A stretch of DNA of 7,413 bases, from assembly GCA_903928325.1 (NCBI GenBank), contig CAIYQF010000330.1:1-7413 (forward strand), written 5' to 3'. This DNA comes from an uncultured beta proteobacterium (GTDB taxonomy: Bacteria; Pseudomonadota; Gammaproteobacteria; Burkholderiales; Burkholderiaceae_C). Below are positions 1 to 5,695 of the stretch, piece by piece (the first letter of the stretch is position 1; each line of letters opens with the position of its first letter). The notes beneath the pieces are model-generated. The model had not been told where the DNA came from, did no database searches, and saw nothing but the letters and a program-made list of their open reading frames with translations. The position numbers and the translations under genes were made by a program.

Positions 1-701
1 CCGATCTCGCCAACCTCGACCAGGTGATCATCCTGTTGGGCGCTGAGCCGGAATTTTCAGAGAGCCAGCTGGCACGCGCCCTGATTGCCGCCGAAGCTGA
101 AAAAATTCGGCCCATCATCGTGCTCAACAAACGCGATCTGACACCTTTGTTTGACCGCGCGTGGCAGCGTCTGGACCCGTACCGCGCCATGGGCTACTTG
201 GTACTGGCAACCGCATTCAAACCCCACGGCGCGACTGCGCCACCCACTGACAACGAGGCGTTGGCATGCGCACTGCAAGGAAAGACAAGCCTTATTTTGG
301 GGCCATCTGGGGCTGGGAAAAGCACGCTCATCAACCGCTGGGTTCCGCAAGCGCAGGTGTTGACCCAAGAGATTTCCACCGCACTCAATTCAGGAAAGCA
401 CACGACGACCAGCACCACCCTGTACTGGATGGACGAGGCCAAAACGACCGCGCTGATTGACTCGCCAGGATTTCAGGAATTTGGGCTGCACCATATTGCG
501 CCCATGCAACTGGCCCAGCTCATGCCCGACATTGCGACCCAAGCGGGCGACTGCAAGTTTTACAACTGCAGCCATCTGCACGAACCGGGGTGCAGCGTGC
601 TCAACGCGGTACAAGGAAAAACACCCGGCGTCGAAATGAGCCCGACGCGCTACAAGATATATGGCGACTTGTTTGCCGAGCTGTCCCAAACCCGTTATTA
701 A
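1..701 (+). CDS. rsgA: Small ribosomal subunit biogenesis GTPase RsgA (5' partial)
   Basis: This is the C-terminal part of RsgA (YjeQ), the circularly permuted GTPase that binds the maturing 30S subunit and is released on GTP hydrolysis late in assembly. The frame is open to the window edge and reads DLANLDQV before the first ATG at 24, so that ATG is internal and the true start is upstream. The G motifs come in the permuted order expected: G4 NKRD (bases 126-137), then the P-loop GPSGAGKST (300-326), then G3 DSPGF (459-473). A C-terminal zinc site with C-x4-C-x-H-x5-C spacing has Cys codons at 552, 567 and 591 and a His codon at 573. The stop TAA at 699-701 lies 7 bases from the stop of the convergent membrane-protein gene. 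The N-terminal OB-fold is outside the window. Identification is firm. Confidence 0.97.
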   Translation, partial: DLANLDQVIILLGAEPEFSESQLARALIAAEAEKIRPIIVLNKRDLTPLFDRAWQRLDPYRAMGYLVLATAFKPHGATAPPTDNEALACALQGKTSLILGPSGAGKSTLINRWVPQAQVLTQEISTALNSGKHTTTSTTLYWMDEAKTTALIDSPGFQEFGLHHIAPMQLAQLMPDIATQAGDCKFYNCSHLHEPGCSVLNAVQGKTPGVEMSPTRYKIYGDLFAELSQTRY

Positions 702-708
702 CTCGCCG

Positions 709-1629
709 CTACCCCAGCAAGCGGGCCAAAGACAGCAAAGCCAAGATCACCATCCACATCACCACCGTGCGCCAGACCAAGCCGACCACGGCACGCAAAT
801 GCGCAGGTTGGGCCGTAGATGCTGCGTCGGCAGGGTCATGTGCGATCAACTGAACGTTTACTGCACCTCCGGTAGCAGCTAGCAAAATGCCGTCGTTGTC
901 ACCCGGGTGCGCTGCTTCAAACGTTCTCCAGCGTTCAATGGCTTCTTCAAAGCTGCCCACAAACGCAAACACCAGGGCGGTAAGACGCGCGGGCAACCAA
1001 TCGATAAGCGCCCATGCCTGAGCCACGCAGCGGCGCAACGCGGCGCTAAACAGCGTGCGGGTCGACCCGATGGAGCGCTGCACTCGCACCTTACTGTATT
1101 CCGCCAGGCGGTAAAGCACAGCGCCTGCGGGCCCAAACCCCAGCCCGGAAAGCAGCGAATACCAAGCAAATACACCGAAAACATAGCGGTGGGCGCTGAC
1201 AACGGAATGCGAAATGACTTGCCGTACGATCTCACTTCGAGGTAAATCGCTGGCGTCTATGCGCATCCATTGGGCCAGCAGCCTGCGCGCTGCGTCTTCG
1301 TCTGCGGCGTCCAGCGCCTCCCGGATATCGGTGAACTTATGGCTGAACTGCCGAAATCCGAGGGTGACATACAACACAGCAATGTTCCAAACCACAGCGG
1401 CAATCCACCCCAGCCACAGAAGCAAAGCCCAATGCACGGCAGCACTCACAACAGCAGGCAAAAGCACCACAACGACCCATGCAAACCAAGCGTGTCCAGA
1501 TTCTCCGGTATCGAGGTGGCGCTGCACCCAAGTCACCCAGGCCCTGGTCCAGCCGTGCACCCAGTTGTTAGCGTTCAAAGGACGCGCCTGCTCAATCAGC
1601 AGGGCAAAAAGGAGGGAGAGAAAGCTCAT
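709..1629 (-). CDS. CobD/CbiB-AmpE-like integral membrane protein
   Basis: A 306-residue polytopic membrane protein. Hydrophobic stretches lie near residues 3-12, 47-92, 150-176, 214-226 and 281-305. It resembles proteins annotated in Burkholderiales as CobD/CbiB family, and also AmpE. CbiB is the adenosylcobinamide-phosphate synthase of the inner membrane; AmpE is linked to beta-lactamase regulation. CbiB-like marks are GPAGAVLYR (166-174), DWLPARL (210-216) and an NDGILLAATGGAVNVQL stretch (245-261) matching the family's NAG...AGALGVRL region. The AENTADGV-type motif of true CbiB is not visible where expected; the stretch around 139-155 (ISHSVVSAHRYVFGVFAWY) looks more like AmpE. No other cobalamin gene is in the window, so a B12 role is not supported. 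The start at 1629 lacks a clear Shine-Dalgarno site. It lies 61 bases downstream of the Nudix gene and is probably cotranscribed with it. Family confident, function unknown. Confidence 0.85.
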   Translation of the reverse strand: MSFLSLLFALLIEQARPLNANNWVHGWTRAWVTWVQRHLDTGESGHAWFAWVVVVLLPAVVSAAVHWALLLWLGWIAAVVWNIAVLYVTLGFRQFSHKFTDIREALDAADEDAARRLLAQWMRIDASDLPRSEIVRQVISHSVVSAHRYVFGVFAWYSLLSGLGFGPAGAVLYRLAEYSKVRVQRSIGSTRTLFSAALRRCVAQAWALIDWLPARLTALVFAFVGSFEEAIERWRTFEAAHPGDNDGILLAATGGAVNVQLIAHDPADAASTAQPAHLRAVVGLVWRTVVMWMVILALLSLARLLG

Positions 1630-1690
1630 GGGAGTCCATCATAGCGGCCAGCACTTGGCACATGCGCAATGCAAAGTTGACCGCAGGGGG

Positions 1691-2356
1691 CTAGTCCGTC
1701 GCCAAGAATTGGTAGAAATTACGCAACATACCAGCAGTGGCGCCCCAAATAAAGCGCTCCTGCGTACCATCATGGTATGGCATGGATAGCCACTGGCGCG
1801 ATCCGCCCGCCGTGCTCACCGTATGGCGACGGTGGTGCATCGGATTCATCACAAAGTCCAAGGGAACTTCAAAAATATCGTCTACTTCAAAAGCATTGGC
1901 GAGCAATGACAAGCCAGGACCCAATAGCGCCACCACAGGCGTTACTACAAAACCGCTTCCAGTGGTGTAGTGGGGCAAACTGCCTATGACTTGAACACAG
2001 CGGGGGTCTAGCCCCACCTCTTCTTGGGCCTCGCGCAGGGCGGTAAAGACAGGGTCGCTGTCGTCCGGGTCGGCTTTGCCGCCGGGAAACGCGATTTGCC
2101 CGGAATGACTTGAAAGATGTTTGGTGCGCTGCGTCAATAAGACCGTCGGACGCTCGCGCATCACCACACCGATCAGAACCGATGCCGAAGTAAGACTGCG
2201 ATCCGAAAACCGCGGCTCGGCCTGAAACTCAGGCCGCCAGTTTGGCGGGTCAGTAAAGCGGCGAATCAGCGCTTGCGATTGGAAACGGTCCGGGGGTACC
2301 AATGGCAAATGGTGGTCCGTCTTTTGATACGGCACCGTACGCGGATCAAAATTCAT
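1691..2356 (-). CDS. Nudix hydrolase, CoA pyrophosphatase family
   Basis: A 221-residue Nudix protein of the CoA pyrophosphatase type, which cleaves coenzyme A or its derivatives to 3',5'-ADP and phosphopantetheine. The diagnostic run is LLTQRTKHLSSHSGQIAFPGGK (residues 73-94, the CoA-hydrolase signature leading into the Nudix fold), followed by the metal-binding REAQEEVGL helix at 108-116. The C-terminal RFIWGATAGMLRNFYQFL (201-218) is also typical. The chosen start is the ATG at 2356; a TTG two codons upstream (2362) is in frame, and neither has a good Shine-Dalgarno site. The gene lies downstream of rplS but beyond a strong terminator, so it needs readthrough or its own promoter; I see no convincing one in the short gap. 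Substrate preference (free CoA, acyl-CoA or another nucleotide) cannot be read from sequence. Confidence 0.93.
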   Translation of the reverse strand: MNFDPRTVPYQKTDHHLPLVPPDRFQSQALIRRFTDPPNWRPEFQAEPRFSDRSLTSASVLIGVVMRERPTVLLTQRTKHLSSHSGQIAFPGGKADPDDSDPVFTALREAQEEVGLDPRCVQVIGSLPHYTTGSGFVVTPVVALLGPGLSLLANAFEVDDIFEVPLDFVMNPMHHRRHTVSTAGGSRQWLSMPYHDGTQERFIWGATAGMLRNFYQFLATD

Positions 2357-2401
2357 CGGCAAGGCCAGGGAGTGAACAGTAGGAAAAAGCGAGTCACCAA
2401 T

Positions 2402-2436
2402 AAAAAAACCGCCACAGGGTCATCCTGGGCGGTTTT
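2402..2436 (-). terminator. Rho-independent terminator of the rpsP-rplS operon
   Basis: On the minus strand the 9-base arms AAAACCGCC and GGCGGTTTT (plus-strand 2428-2436 and 2405-2413) form a stem. An inner CAGG/CCTG pairing (2424-2427 with 2415-2418) extends it, and a run of seven T (complement of 2402-2408) follows. It starts about 18 bases after the rplS stop codon. This is a textbook intrinsic terminator for the ribosomal operon. Read on the plus strand it has only four T after the stem, so it is weaker that way. Confidence 0.93.
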
Positions 2437-2454
2437 CGCGAGGGCGATACGAAG

Positions 2455-2826
2455 TTATGCCGCGGTCTTTTTGGCTGGCAATTTCTCTTTAATCCGTGCC
2501 GACTTGCCACTGCGATCACGCAAGTAGTACAGCTTGGCCCGGCGCACATCGCCACGGCGCTTGACTTCGATACCGGCAATCAAGGGGCTGTAGGTCTGGA
2601 ACGTACGCTCAACGCCTTCGCCGCTGGAGATCTTGCGAACGATAAAGCCGCTGTTGAGACCACGGTTGCGCTTTGCGATCACCACGCCTTCGTAGGCCTG
2701 CACGCGCTTACGGGTGCCTTCAACCACGTTGACGCTGACAATGACGGTGTCGCCGGGAGAAAACTCAGGAATGGTCTTACCCAGCCGCGTAATTTCTTCT
2801 TGTTCCAGAATTTGGATGAGGTTCAT
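2455..2826 (-). CDS. rplS: 50S ribosomal protein L19
   Basis: Bacterial ribosomal protein L19 (bL19), a large-subunit protein at the 30S-50S interface. The start is set at the ATG at 2826, giving 123 residues beginning MNLIQILEQEEI, the family's usual N-terminus; the frame stays open 20 codons further but that extension (starting MLRRSG) is not L19-like. Conserved blocks are PEFSPGDTV, RVQAYEGVVIAKRNRG, FIVRKISSGEGVERTF and RRGDVRRAKLYYLRDRSGKSARIKEK, with a short basic tail ending KKTAA. It is the last gene of the rpsP-rimM-trmD-rplS operon, 95 bases after trmD, a gap that holds a hairpin and follows a possible internal promoter. The ribosome binding site is weak. A strong terminator follows. 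Confidence 0.98.
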   Translation of the reverse strand: MNLIQILEQEEITRLGKTIPEFSPGDTVIVSVNVVEGTRKRVQAYEGVVIAKRNRGLNSGFIVRKISSGEGVERTFQTYSPLIAGIEVKRRGDVRRAKLYYLRDRSGKSARIKEKLPAKKTAA

Positions 2827-2853
2827 AACTACTTTCGTGATCTTGCATGCGCC

Positions 2854-2871
2854 GGTACCAGGCTTGGTACC
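2854..2871 (-). promoter_or_regulatory. Perfect hairpin in the rplS leader
   Basis: The 18 bases are GGTACCA, a four-base loop, and TGGTACC, a perfect 7-base-pair stem, 27 bases upstream of the rplS ATG in the trmD-rplS spacer. The mRNA would fold as GGUACCA-AGCC-UGGUACC. Each arm also contains the palindrome GGTACC. There is no T-run after it, so it is not an intrinsic terminator. A role in translational control, RNA processing or stability of the L19 message is inferred from position only. Confidence 0.5.
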
Positions 2872-2921
2872 ACTTCGTCTCAGCACTATTGCATCGCCGC
2901 TTTGGCCAGGCAGAGGATCGG

Positions 2922-3692
2922 TTAGCCCGGTATTATAACCAGCAAGGGCGCCATTTCGGCCAACACGGCCTCATCTTGGGTGCTCAGCCGGTGGGCCATG
3001 CGCGCGGCAGCAATCAAATCAGGTCGGTGCTGCGCGGTCAACCGCAGGCGCTGGTCACGCCGCCACCGTTCAATGTGCTCATGGTGACCCGACATCAAAA
3101 CTTCGGGAACGACCACATCCTGCCATTGCTCGGGACGGGTGTAGTGGGGGCAATCCAACAGGCCGTCGAGTGCAAGGTTGAAACTATCAAAGTGGTGGCT
3201 ATCCTGGTCACCCAATACATCGGGCTGCAGCCGCGCCACGGCGTCCAACAACACCATAGCGGGCAACTCTCCGCCAGACAGCACGTAATCACCCAGGCTG
3301 ATTTGCTCGTCGACATAGGCGTCCACAAAACGTTGGTCCACCCCTTCATACCTTCCGCAAACCAGCACGGCCCCATCGCTTTGGGCCCAACGCTGAACCT
3401 GCATATGGTTCAGACGTTGGCCTACGGGAGAAAACAACACCACTTTGGGCCGGGAGCCACGTTGCGCTTCGATGGTTTGCAGTGTCATGCACAGCGGCTG
3501 CGCCATCATGACCATGCCCGGGCCGCCGCCAAATGGGCGATCATCAACCCGGCGGTAGTTGCCCAAGGCGTGGTCACGGGGGTTGTGCAAATGCACATCC
3601 ACCAGGCCTGATTCGAACGCACGACGCGTAATACCCGTGGTCAAAAACGGTGCAAACAGCTCGGGGAACAAGGTAACGACATCAAATCGCAT
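2922..3692 (-). CDS. trmD: tRNA (guanine-N1)-methyltransferase TrmD
   Basis: TrmD transfers a methyl group from S-adenosylmethionine to N1 of G37 in tRNAs, next to the anticodon, preventing +1 frameshifting. The 256-residue length is normal. Marks of the SPOUT trefoil-knot fold are RPFGGGPGMVM (52-62), VCGRYEGVDQRF (111-122), ISLGDYVLSGGELPAM (131-146) and the DGLLDCPHYTRP segment (176-187). Asp176 is at the place of the catalytic aspartate known from other TrmD proteins. The ATG at 3692 begins MRFDVVTLFPE, the canonical N-terminus. The gene starts 11 bases after the rimM stop, with a weak GAG-type ribosome binding site overlapping that stop, so translational coupling to rimM is plausible. 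Its last codons contain a TATAAT that may serve rplS. Confidence 0.98.
   Translation of the reverse strand: MRFDVVTLFPELFAPFLTTGITRRAFESGLVDVHLHNPRDHALGNYRRVDDRPFGGGPGMVMMAQPLCMTLQTIEAQRGSRPKVVLFSPVGQRLNHMQVQRWAQSDGAVLVCGRYEGVDQRFVDAYVDEQISLGDYVLSGGELPAMVLLDAVARLQPDVLGDQDSHHFDSFNLALDGLLDCPHYTRPEQWQDVVVPEVLMSGHHEHIERWRRDQRLRLTAQHRPDLIAAARMAHRLSTQDEAVLAEMAPLLVIIPG
2932..2959 (-). promoter_or_regulatory. Possible internal promoter for rplS at the end of trmD
   Basis: The complement of 2932-2937 is a perfect TATAAT, lying in the last codons of trmD. A weak -35 match, CCGAAA (complement of 2954-2959; 3 of 6 to TTGACA), stands 16 bases upstream. Transcription would start near 2925 and give L19 mRNA a leader of about 100 bases that includes the hairpin at 2854-2871. 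The rpsP promoter shares the 8-mer GTTATAAT. The weak -35 and the coding overlap keep confidence low. Confidence 0.35.
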
Positions 3693-3703
3693 GGCGCTTG
3701 TAC

Positions 3704-4267
3704 TCAGTAATCGAGTTGCCAGTCAACGCGAATACGCCGCAGTTGCAAGTCCACATCATCGATGAAGACCGAAACGAACGGAATCATCCGCTCCTGCACT
3801 TTGCCTTCCAGCACGTACTCCATCACCAGGACGGTTTGAGCGCCCGTGGACAAAAGCTCTTTGACTGACCCCATCGCCTCATCCTGGCGATTGACTACAT
3901 CGAGCCCGATCAGGTCGACCCAGTAGTACTCGTCCAAAGCAACGGACGGAAAGCTGGAGCGCGATACAAACACACGGGCACCACGCAATGCTTGCGCGGC
4001 GTCCCGATCCAGCACATCATGGGCACTGGCAACCACCGTATCCGAATGTTCTTTGGCTTCTTTAATTGCTAGCTTTGCCACCCCGTCAAAGGTCTTCAGA
4101 CCTTGCTCGGTGGGTAACAAAAACCACTTTTTAGAGGAGAAAAGCGCCTCGGGCTGCGCGCTAAAGGCAAGGACTTTGAACCAGCCCTTGACGCCCCATG
4201 CATCTGCAATCCGGCCTACTTCGATGGCATCAGCCGGAAGTTCCGCGGGCTCTAGCCCTGCGATCAT
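3704..4267 (-). CDS. rimM: Ribosome maturation factor RimM
   Basis: RimM binds S19 in the 30S head and promotes 16S rRNA maturation. The 187-residue product has the two expected parts. The N-terminal RimM beta-barrel begins IEVGRIADAWGVKGWFKV (15-32), and a C-terminal PRC-barrel begins DEYYWVDLIGLDVVN (112-126), including the YYW residues the family uses for S19 binding. It continues to MIPFV (161-165), where this family usually has a (I/M)PF motif. The start at 4267 adds about 14 residues before the conserved IEVGRI, as in many betaproteobacterial RimM; no better in-frame start exists and no clear Shine-Dalgarno site is seen. It lies 63 bases after rpsP, separated by a terminator-like hairpin, and 11 bases before trmD. 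Confidence 0.97.
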   Translation of the reverse strand: MIAGLEPAELPADAIEVGRIADAWGVKGWFKVLAFSAQPEALFSSKKWFLLPTEQGLKTFDGVAKLAIKEAKEHSDTVVASAHDVLDRDAAQALRGARVFVSRSSFPSVALDEYYWVDLIGLDVVNRQDEAMGSVKELLSTGAQTVLVMEYVLEGKVQERMIPFVSVFIDDVDLQLRRIRVDWQLDY

Positions 4268-4284
4268 GCCGACGCCAGCAAAAC

Positions 4285-4321
4285 AAAAAAGTCAGGCATG
4301 CATTGCACAGGCCTGACCTTT
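4285..4321 (-). terminator. Terminator-like hairpin between rpsP and rimM (possible attenuator)
   Basis: On the minus strand GTCAGGC (complement of 4311-4317) and GCCTGAC (complement of 4291-4297) form a 7-base-pair stem around a 13-base loop. TTTTTT (complement of 4285-4290) follows at once. AAAG before the stem can pair with the start of the T-run and lengthen the helix to about 11 pairs. The element lies inside the operon, 13 bases after the rpsP stop and 17 bases before the rimM ATG. Partial termination here would lower rimM-trmD expression relative to S16. Its efficiency is unknown. Confidence 0.7.
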
Positions 4322-4330
4322 GATGCGCGC

Positions 4331-4591
4331 TTAGGCGGCAGCGGGTACAACCGCCGCGGCCTGCGCAACAAGACGTTCCACAGTCGGAGACGCTTGGGCG
4401 CCAACGCCTCTCCAGTAAGTCAGGCGGTCCTGGGCAATACGGATACGCTCCTCGTTGGCCGTGGCGATTGGGTTGTAAAACCCAATGCGCTCAATGAATC
4501 GGCCATCGCGCCGGGTGCGCTTGTCTGCCACAACAATACTGAAAAACGGGCGGGCTTTAGCACCACCACGAGCGAGTCGAATGACGACCAT
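4331..4591 (-). CDS. rpsP: 30S ribosomal protein S16
   Basis: Ribosomal protein bS16, an early-binding 16S rRNA protein important for 30S assembly. The 86-residue length is normal. Conserved features are the N-terminus MVVIRLARGGAKARPFFSIVVAD, then RRDGRFIERIGFYNP (27-41), and the RLTYWRGVGAQASPTVERL segment (56-74). The alanine-rich tail ends VVPAAA. The ATG at 4591 is supported both by the family N-terminus and by an AAGGAT ribosome binding site at good spacing. It is the first gene of the operon; unlike the E. coli arrangement no ffh lies upstream, where instead a divergent acetyltransferase gene begins. Confidence 0.98.
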   Translation of the reverse strand: MVVIRLARGGAKARPFFSIVVADKRTRRDGRFIERIGFYNPIATANEERIRIAQDRLTYWRGVGAQASPTVERLVAQAAAVVPAAA

Positions 4592-4596
4592 GATTA

Positions 4597-4602
4597 ATCC
4601 TT
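4597..4602 (-). promoter_or_regulatory. Ribosome binding site of rpsP
   Basis: AAGGAT on the minus strand lies 5 bases before the rpsP ATG (reading AAGGATTAATCATG). It is the clearest Shine-Dalgarno site in the window; most other genes here have weak or no such site. Confidence 0.75.
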
Positions 4603-4653
4603 TGGGTGATTGAATGGGAGTTCAACCATAAAATTCAGAGTTGAGACACGCAA

Positions 4654-4669
4654 CTGGCCACCCGGCCAG
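4654..4669 (-). promoter_or_regulatory. Hairpin in the rpsP operon leader
   Basis: CTGGCC and GGCCAG form a perfect 6-base-pair GC-rich stem with a four-base loop. If transcription starts near 4684, it sits roughly 15-31 bases into the leader of the rpsP mRNA. It could stabilise the 5' end or be an autoregulatory target; the sequence alone does not decide. No T-run follows. Confidence 0.4.
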
Positions 4670-4690
4670 AGACACTCAGAATAGCCCACG

Positions 4691-4718
4691 ATTATAACTA
4701 TTTATCACTGCATGCCCA
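4691..4718 (-). promoter_or_regulatory. Sigma-70-type promoter of the rpsP-rimM-trmD-rplS operon
   Basis: The complement of 4691-4696 is a perfect TATAAT. TGGGCA (complement of 4713-4718; 4 of 6 to TTGACA) is the -35, with a 16-base spacer. The predicted start near 4684 gives a leader of about 90 bases. The -35 lies over the first codons of the divergent GNAT gene, so the two transcription units share this DNA. Confidence 0.65.
4693..4711 (+). promoter_or_regulatory. Candidate -10 region of the GNAT gene (short-leader or leaderless)
   Basis: Two AT-rich hexamers, TATAAC (4693-4698) and TATTTA (4699-4704), precede the GNAT ATG at 4712. Using TATTTA, transcription would start at about 4711-4712, right at the ATG; using TATAAC the leader would be about 7 bases. 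No convincing -35 and no Shine-Dalgarno sequence are seen. The region overlaps the divergent rpsP -10. Confidence 0.35.
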
Positions 4719-5245
4719 CTATCCGACCCAGTAACGACCAAGATATCGCTGCTATTGCTGCGATTTACCAGCACCACGTTTTGCACGGGACGGGCACTTT
4801 TGAGATCGAGCCCCCAACAGCCGCCGAGATGCAAGCACGTCGAATGGACGTGCTGTGCAAAGGGCTACCTTATTTGGTAATGGAGTCGCAAGGCACTGTG
4901 GTCGGGTTTGCCTATTGCAACTGGTTCAAGCCCCGCCCGGCGTTCCGCTTTAGCGCCGAAGACTCGATTTACCTCGCCGCGAACGCCATGGGCAAGGGTT
5001 GGGGCGGGTTGCTGCTGTGCGAACTGATGGCAAGCGCGCAGCGCGCGGGGCTGCGCAAGCTCATTGCCGTCATTGGCGACTCCAAAAACCACGGCTCGAT
5101 CAAGGTGCATACGGCTTGCGGTTTTCGTCCGGTGGGCGTGTTGGCCGATTGCGGCTGGAAGTTTGACCGCTGGATCGATGTGGTTCTGATGGAATGCCCG
5201 TTGGGCGCCGGTGCCAGCCTGCCTGCACCACAATCGCCCCCATGA
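4712..5245 (+). CDS. GNAT N-acetyltransferase, phosphinothricin acetyltransferase-like
   Basis: A 177-residue GNAT acetyltransferase of the Pat/Bar-MnaT type, which moves acetyl from acetyl-CoA to a free amino group. It opens MPTIRPSNDQDIAAIAAIYQHHV. The family hallmarks are TGTFEIEPP (27-35), VVGFAYCNWFKPRPAFRF (63-80) and EDSIYLAANAMGKGWGGLLL (83-102), which contains the acetyl-CoA pyrophosphate loop. AVIGDSKNHGSIKVHTACGF (119-138) and GWKFDRWIDVVLMECPLG (148-165) follow. The loop reads NAMGKGWG, without the arginine or glutamine often seen at its start. The substrate may be phosphinothricin-like, methionine sulfone or sulfoximine, or another amine; sequence does not tell. The last 12 residues are a proline-rich tail overlapping the next gene. 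There is no Shine-Dalgarno site, yet the N-terminus fits the family, so the start is probably right. Confidence 0.93.
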   Translation: MPTIRPSNDQDIAAIAAIYQHHVLHGTGTFEIEPPTAAEMQARRMDVLCKGLPYLVMESQGTVVGFAYCNWFKPRPAFRFSAEDSIYLAANAMGKGWGGLLLCELMASAQRAGLRKLIAVIGDSKNHGSIKVHTACGFRPVGVLADCGWKFDRWIDVVLMECPLGAGASLPAPQSPP

Positions 5246-5664
5246 AAAACAAAACGATCGCCGTCTGGGCCACCTTGGTTGCGGGCCCCCTGGGATTGCA
5301 GCGCATCTATCTTGTCGGTCGGTATGACGCATGGGCCTGGATTGCCCCCTTGCCCACCGTGCTAGGTCTGTACGGCGTGTACCGCGCGCGCACCCTTGGG
5401 CTCGATGACCACAGCAGCTGGCTATTGATACCCTGGTTGGGATTGGCCATCGCCGGCTGTGCATTGGCCGCGATCCGCTACGGCCTGATGGATGGTGCCA
5501 CATGGAACCGAGGCTTTAACCCCGACGCAGACGCCGAACACCGCAGCGGCCAAACCAACGGCCTCACGGTGCTTGGCTTGGGGACTGCGCTGTTCTTGGG
5601 AACCAGTGTTTTGATGGCAACGCTGGCGTTTAGCTTTCAGCGCTACTTTGAATACACGACCTGA
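5242..5664 (+). CDS. Small TM2-like membrane protein
   Basis: A 140-residue predicted inner-membrane protein. Its start, the ATG at 5242, overlaps the GNAT stop as ATGA, which points to translational coupling; the frame stays open further upstream inside the GNAT gene, but that part is not plausible protein. The N-terminus, KNKTIAVWATLVAGPLGLQRIYLVGRYDAW (2-31), resembles a TM2 domain (K-x-K, then G-x-x-G-x-x-R-x-Y-L). Hydrophobic segments lie near 5-25, 31-47, 60-78 and 108-131; the second, third and fourth are likely full helices. Between the last two is a polar loop, WNRGFNPDADAEHRSGQTNG (88-107). Similar small proteins exist in other Burkholderiales by my recollection. No biochemical function is known to me for this type. 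Confidence 0.85.
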   Translation: MKNKTIAVWATLVAGPLGLQRIYLVGRYDAWAWIAPLPTVLGLYGVYRARTLGLDDHSSWLLIPWLGLAIAGCALAAIRYGLMDGATWNRGFNPDADAEHRSGQTNGLTVLGLGTALFLGTSVLMATLAFSFQRYFEYTT

Positions 5665-5675
5665 AATTCAGGCGA

Positions 5676-5691
5676 GCCGCTCGCAAGCGGC
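5676..5691. terminator. Hairpin in the convergent spacer
   Basis: GCCGCT and AGCGGC form a perfect 6-base-pair stem around CGCA, in the 31-base gap between the stops of the plus-strand TM2-like gene and the minus-strand membrane-protein gene. Its position suits a shared transcription stop, but neither strand has a T-run after it, so it is not a classic intrinsic terminator. Next to it, CTGAAATTCAG (5661-5671) is a small palindrome over the TM2-like stop codon. Confidence 0.45.
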
Positions 5692-5695
5692 ACCT

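Noticed and set aside
1214..1789. Plus-strand frame of 191 codons opposite the CbiB/AmpE-like gene
   Set aside because: It crosses from one well-supported minus-strand gene into the next, is rich in Ser/Thr/Arg/His, and shows no domain.
2847..3611. Plus-strand frame of 254 codons opposite trmD
   Set aside because: Antisense to canonical TrmD; it is His/Gln-rich and lacks any family signature, so it is a shadow of trmD codon use.
4865..5503. Minus-strand frame of 212 codons opposite the GNAT and TM2-like genes
   Set aside because: It spans two plus-strand genes with clear family features and is Arg/Pro/His-rich, typical of a shadow frame.
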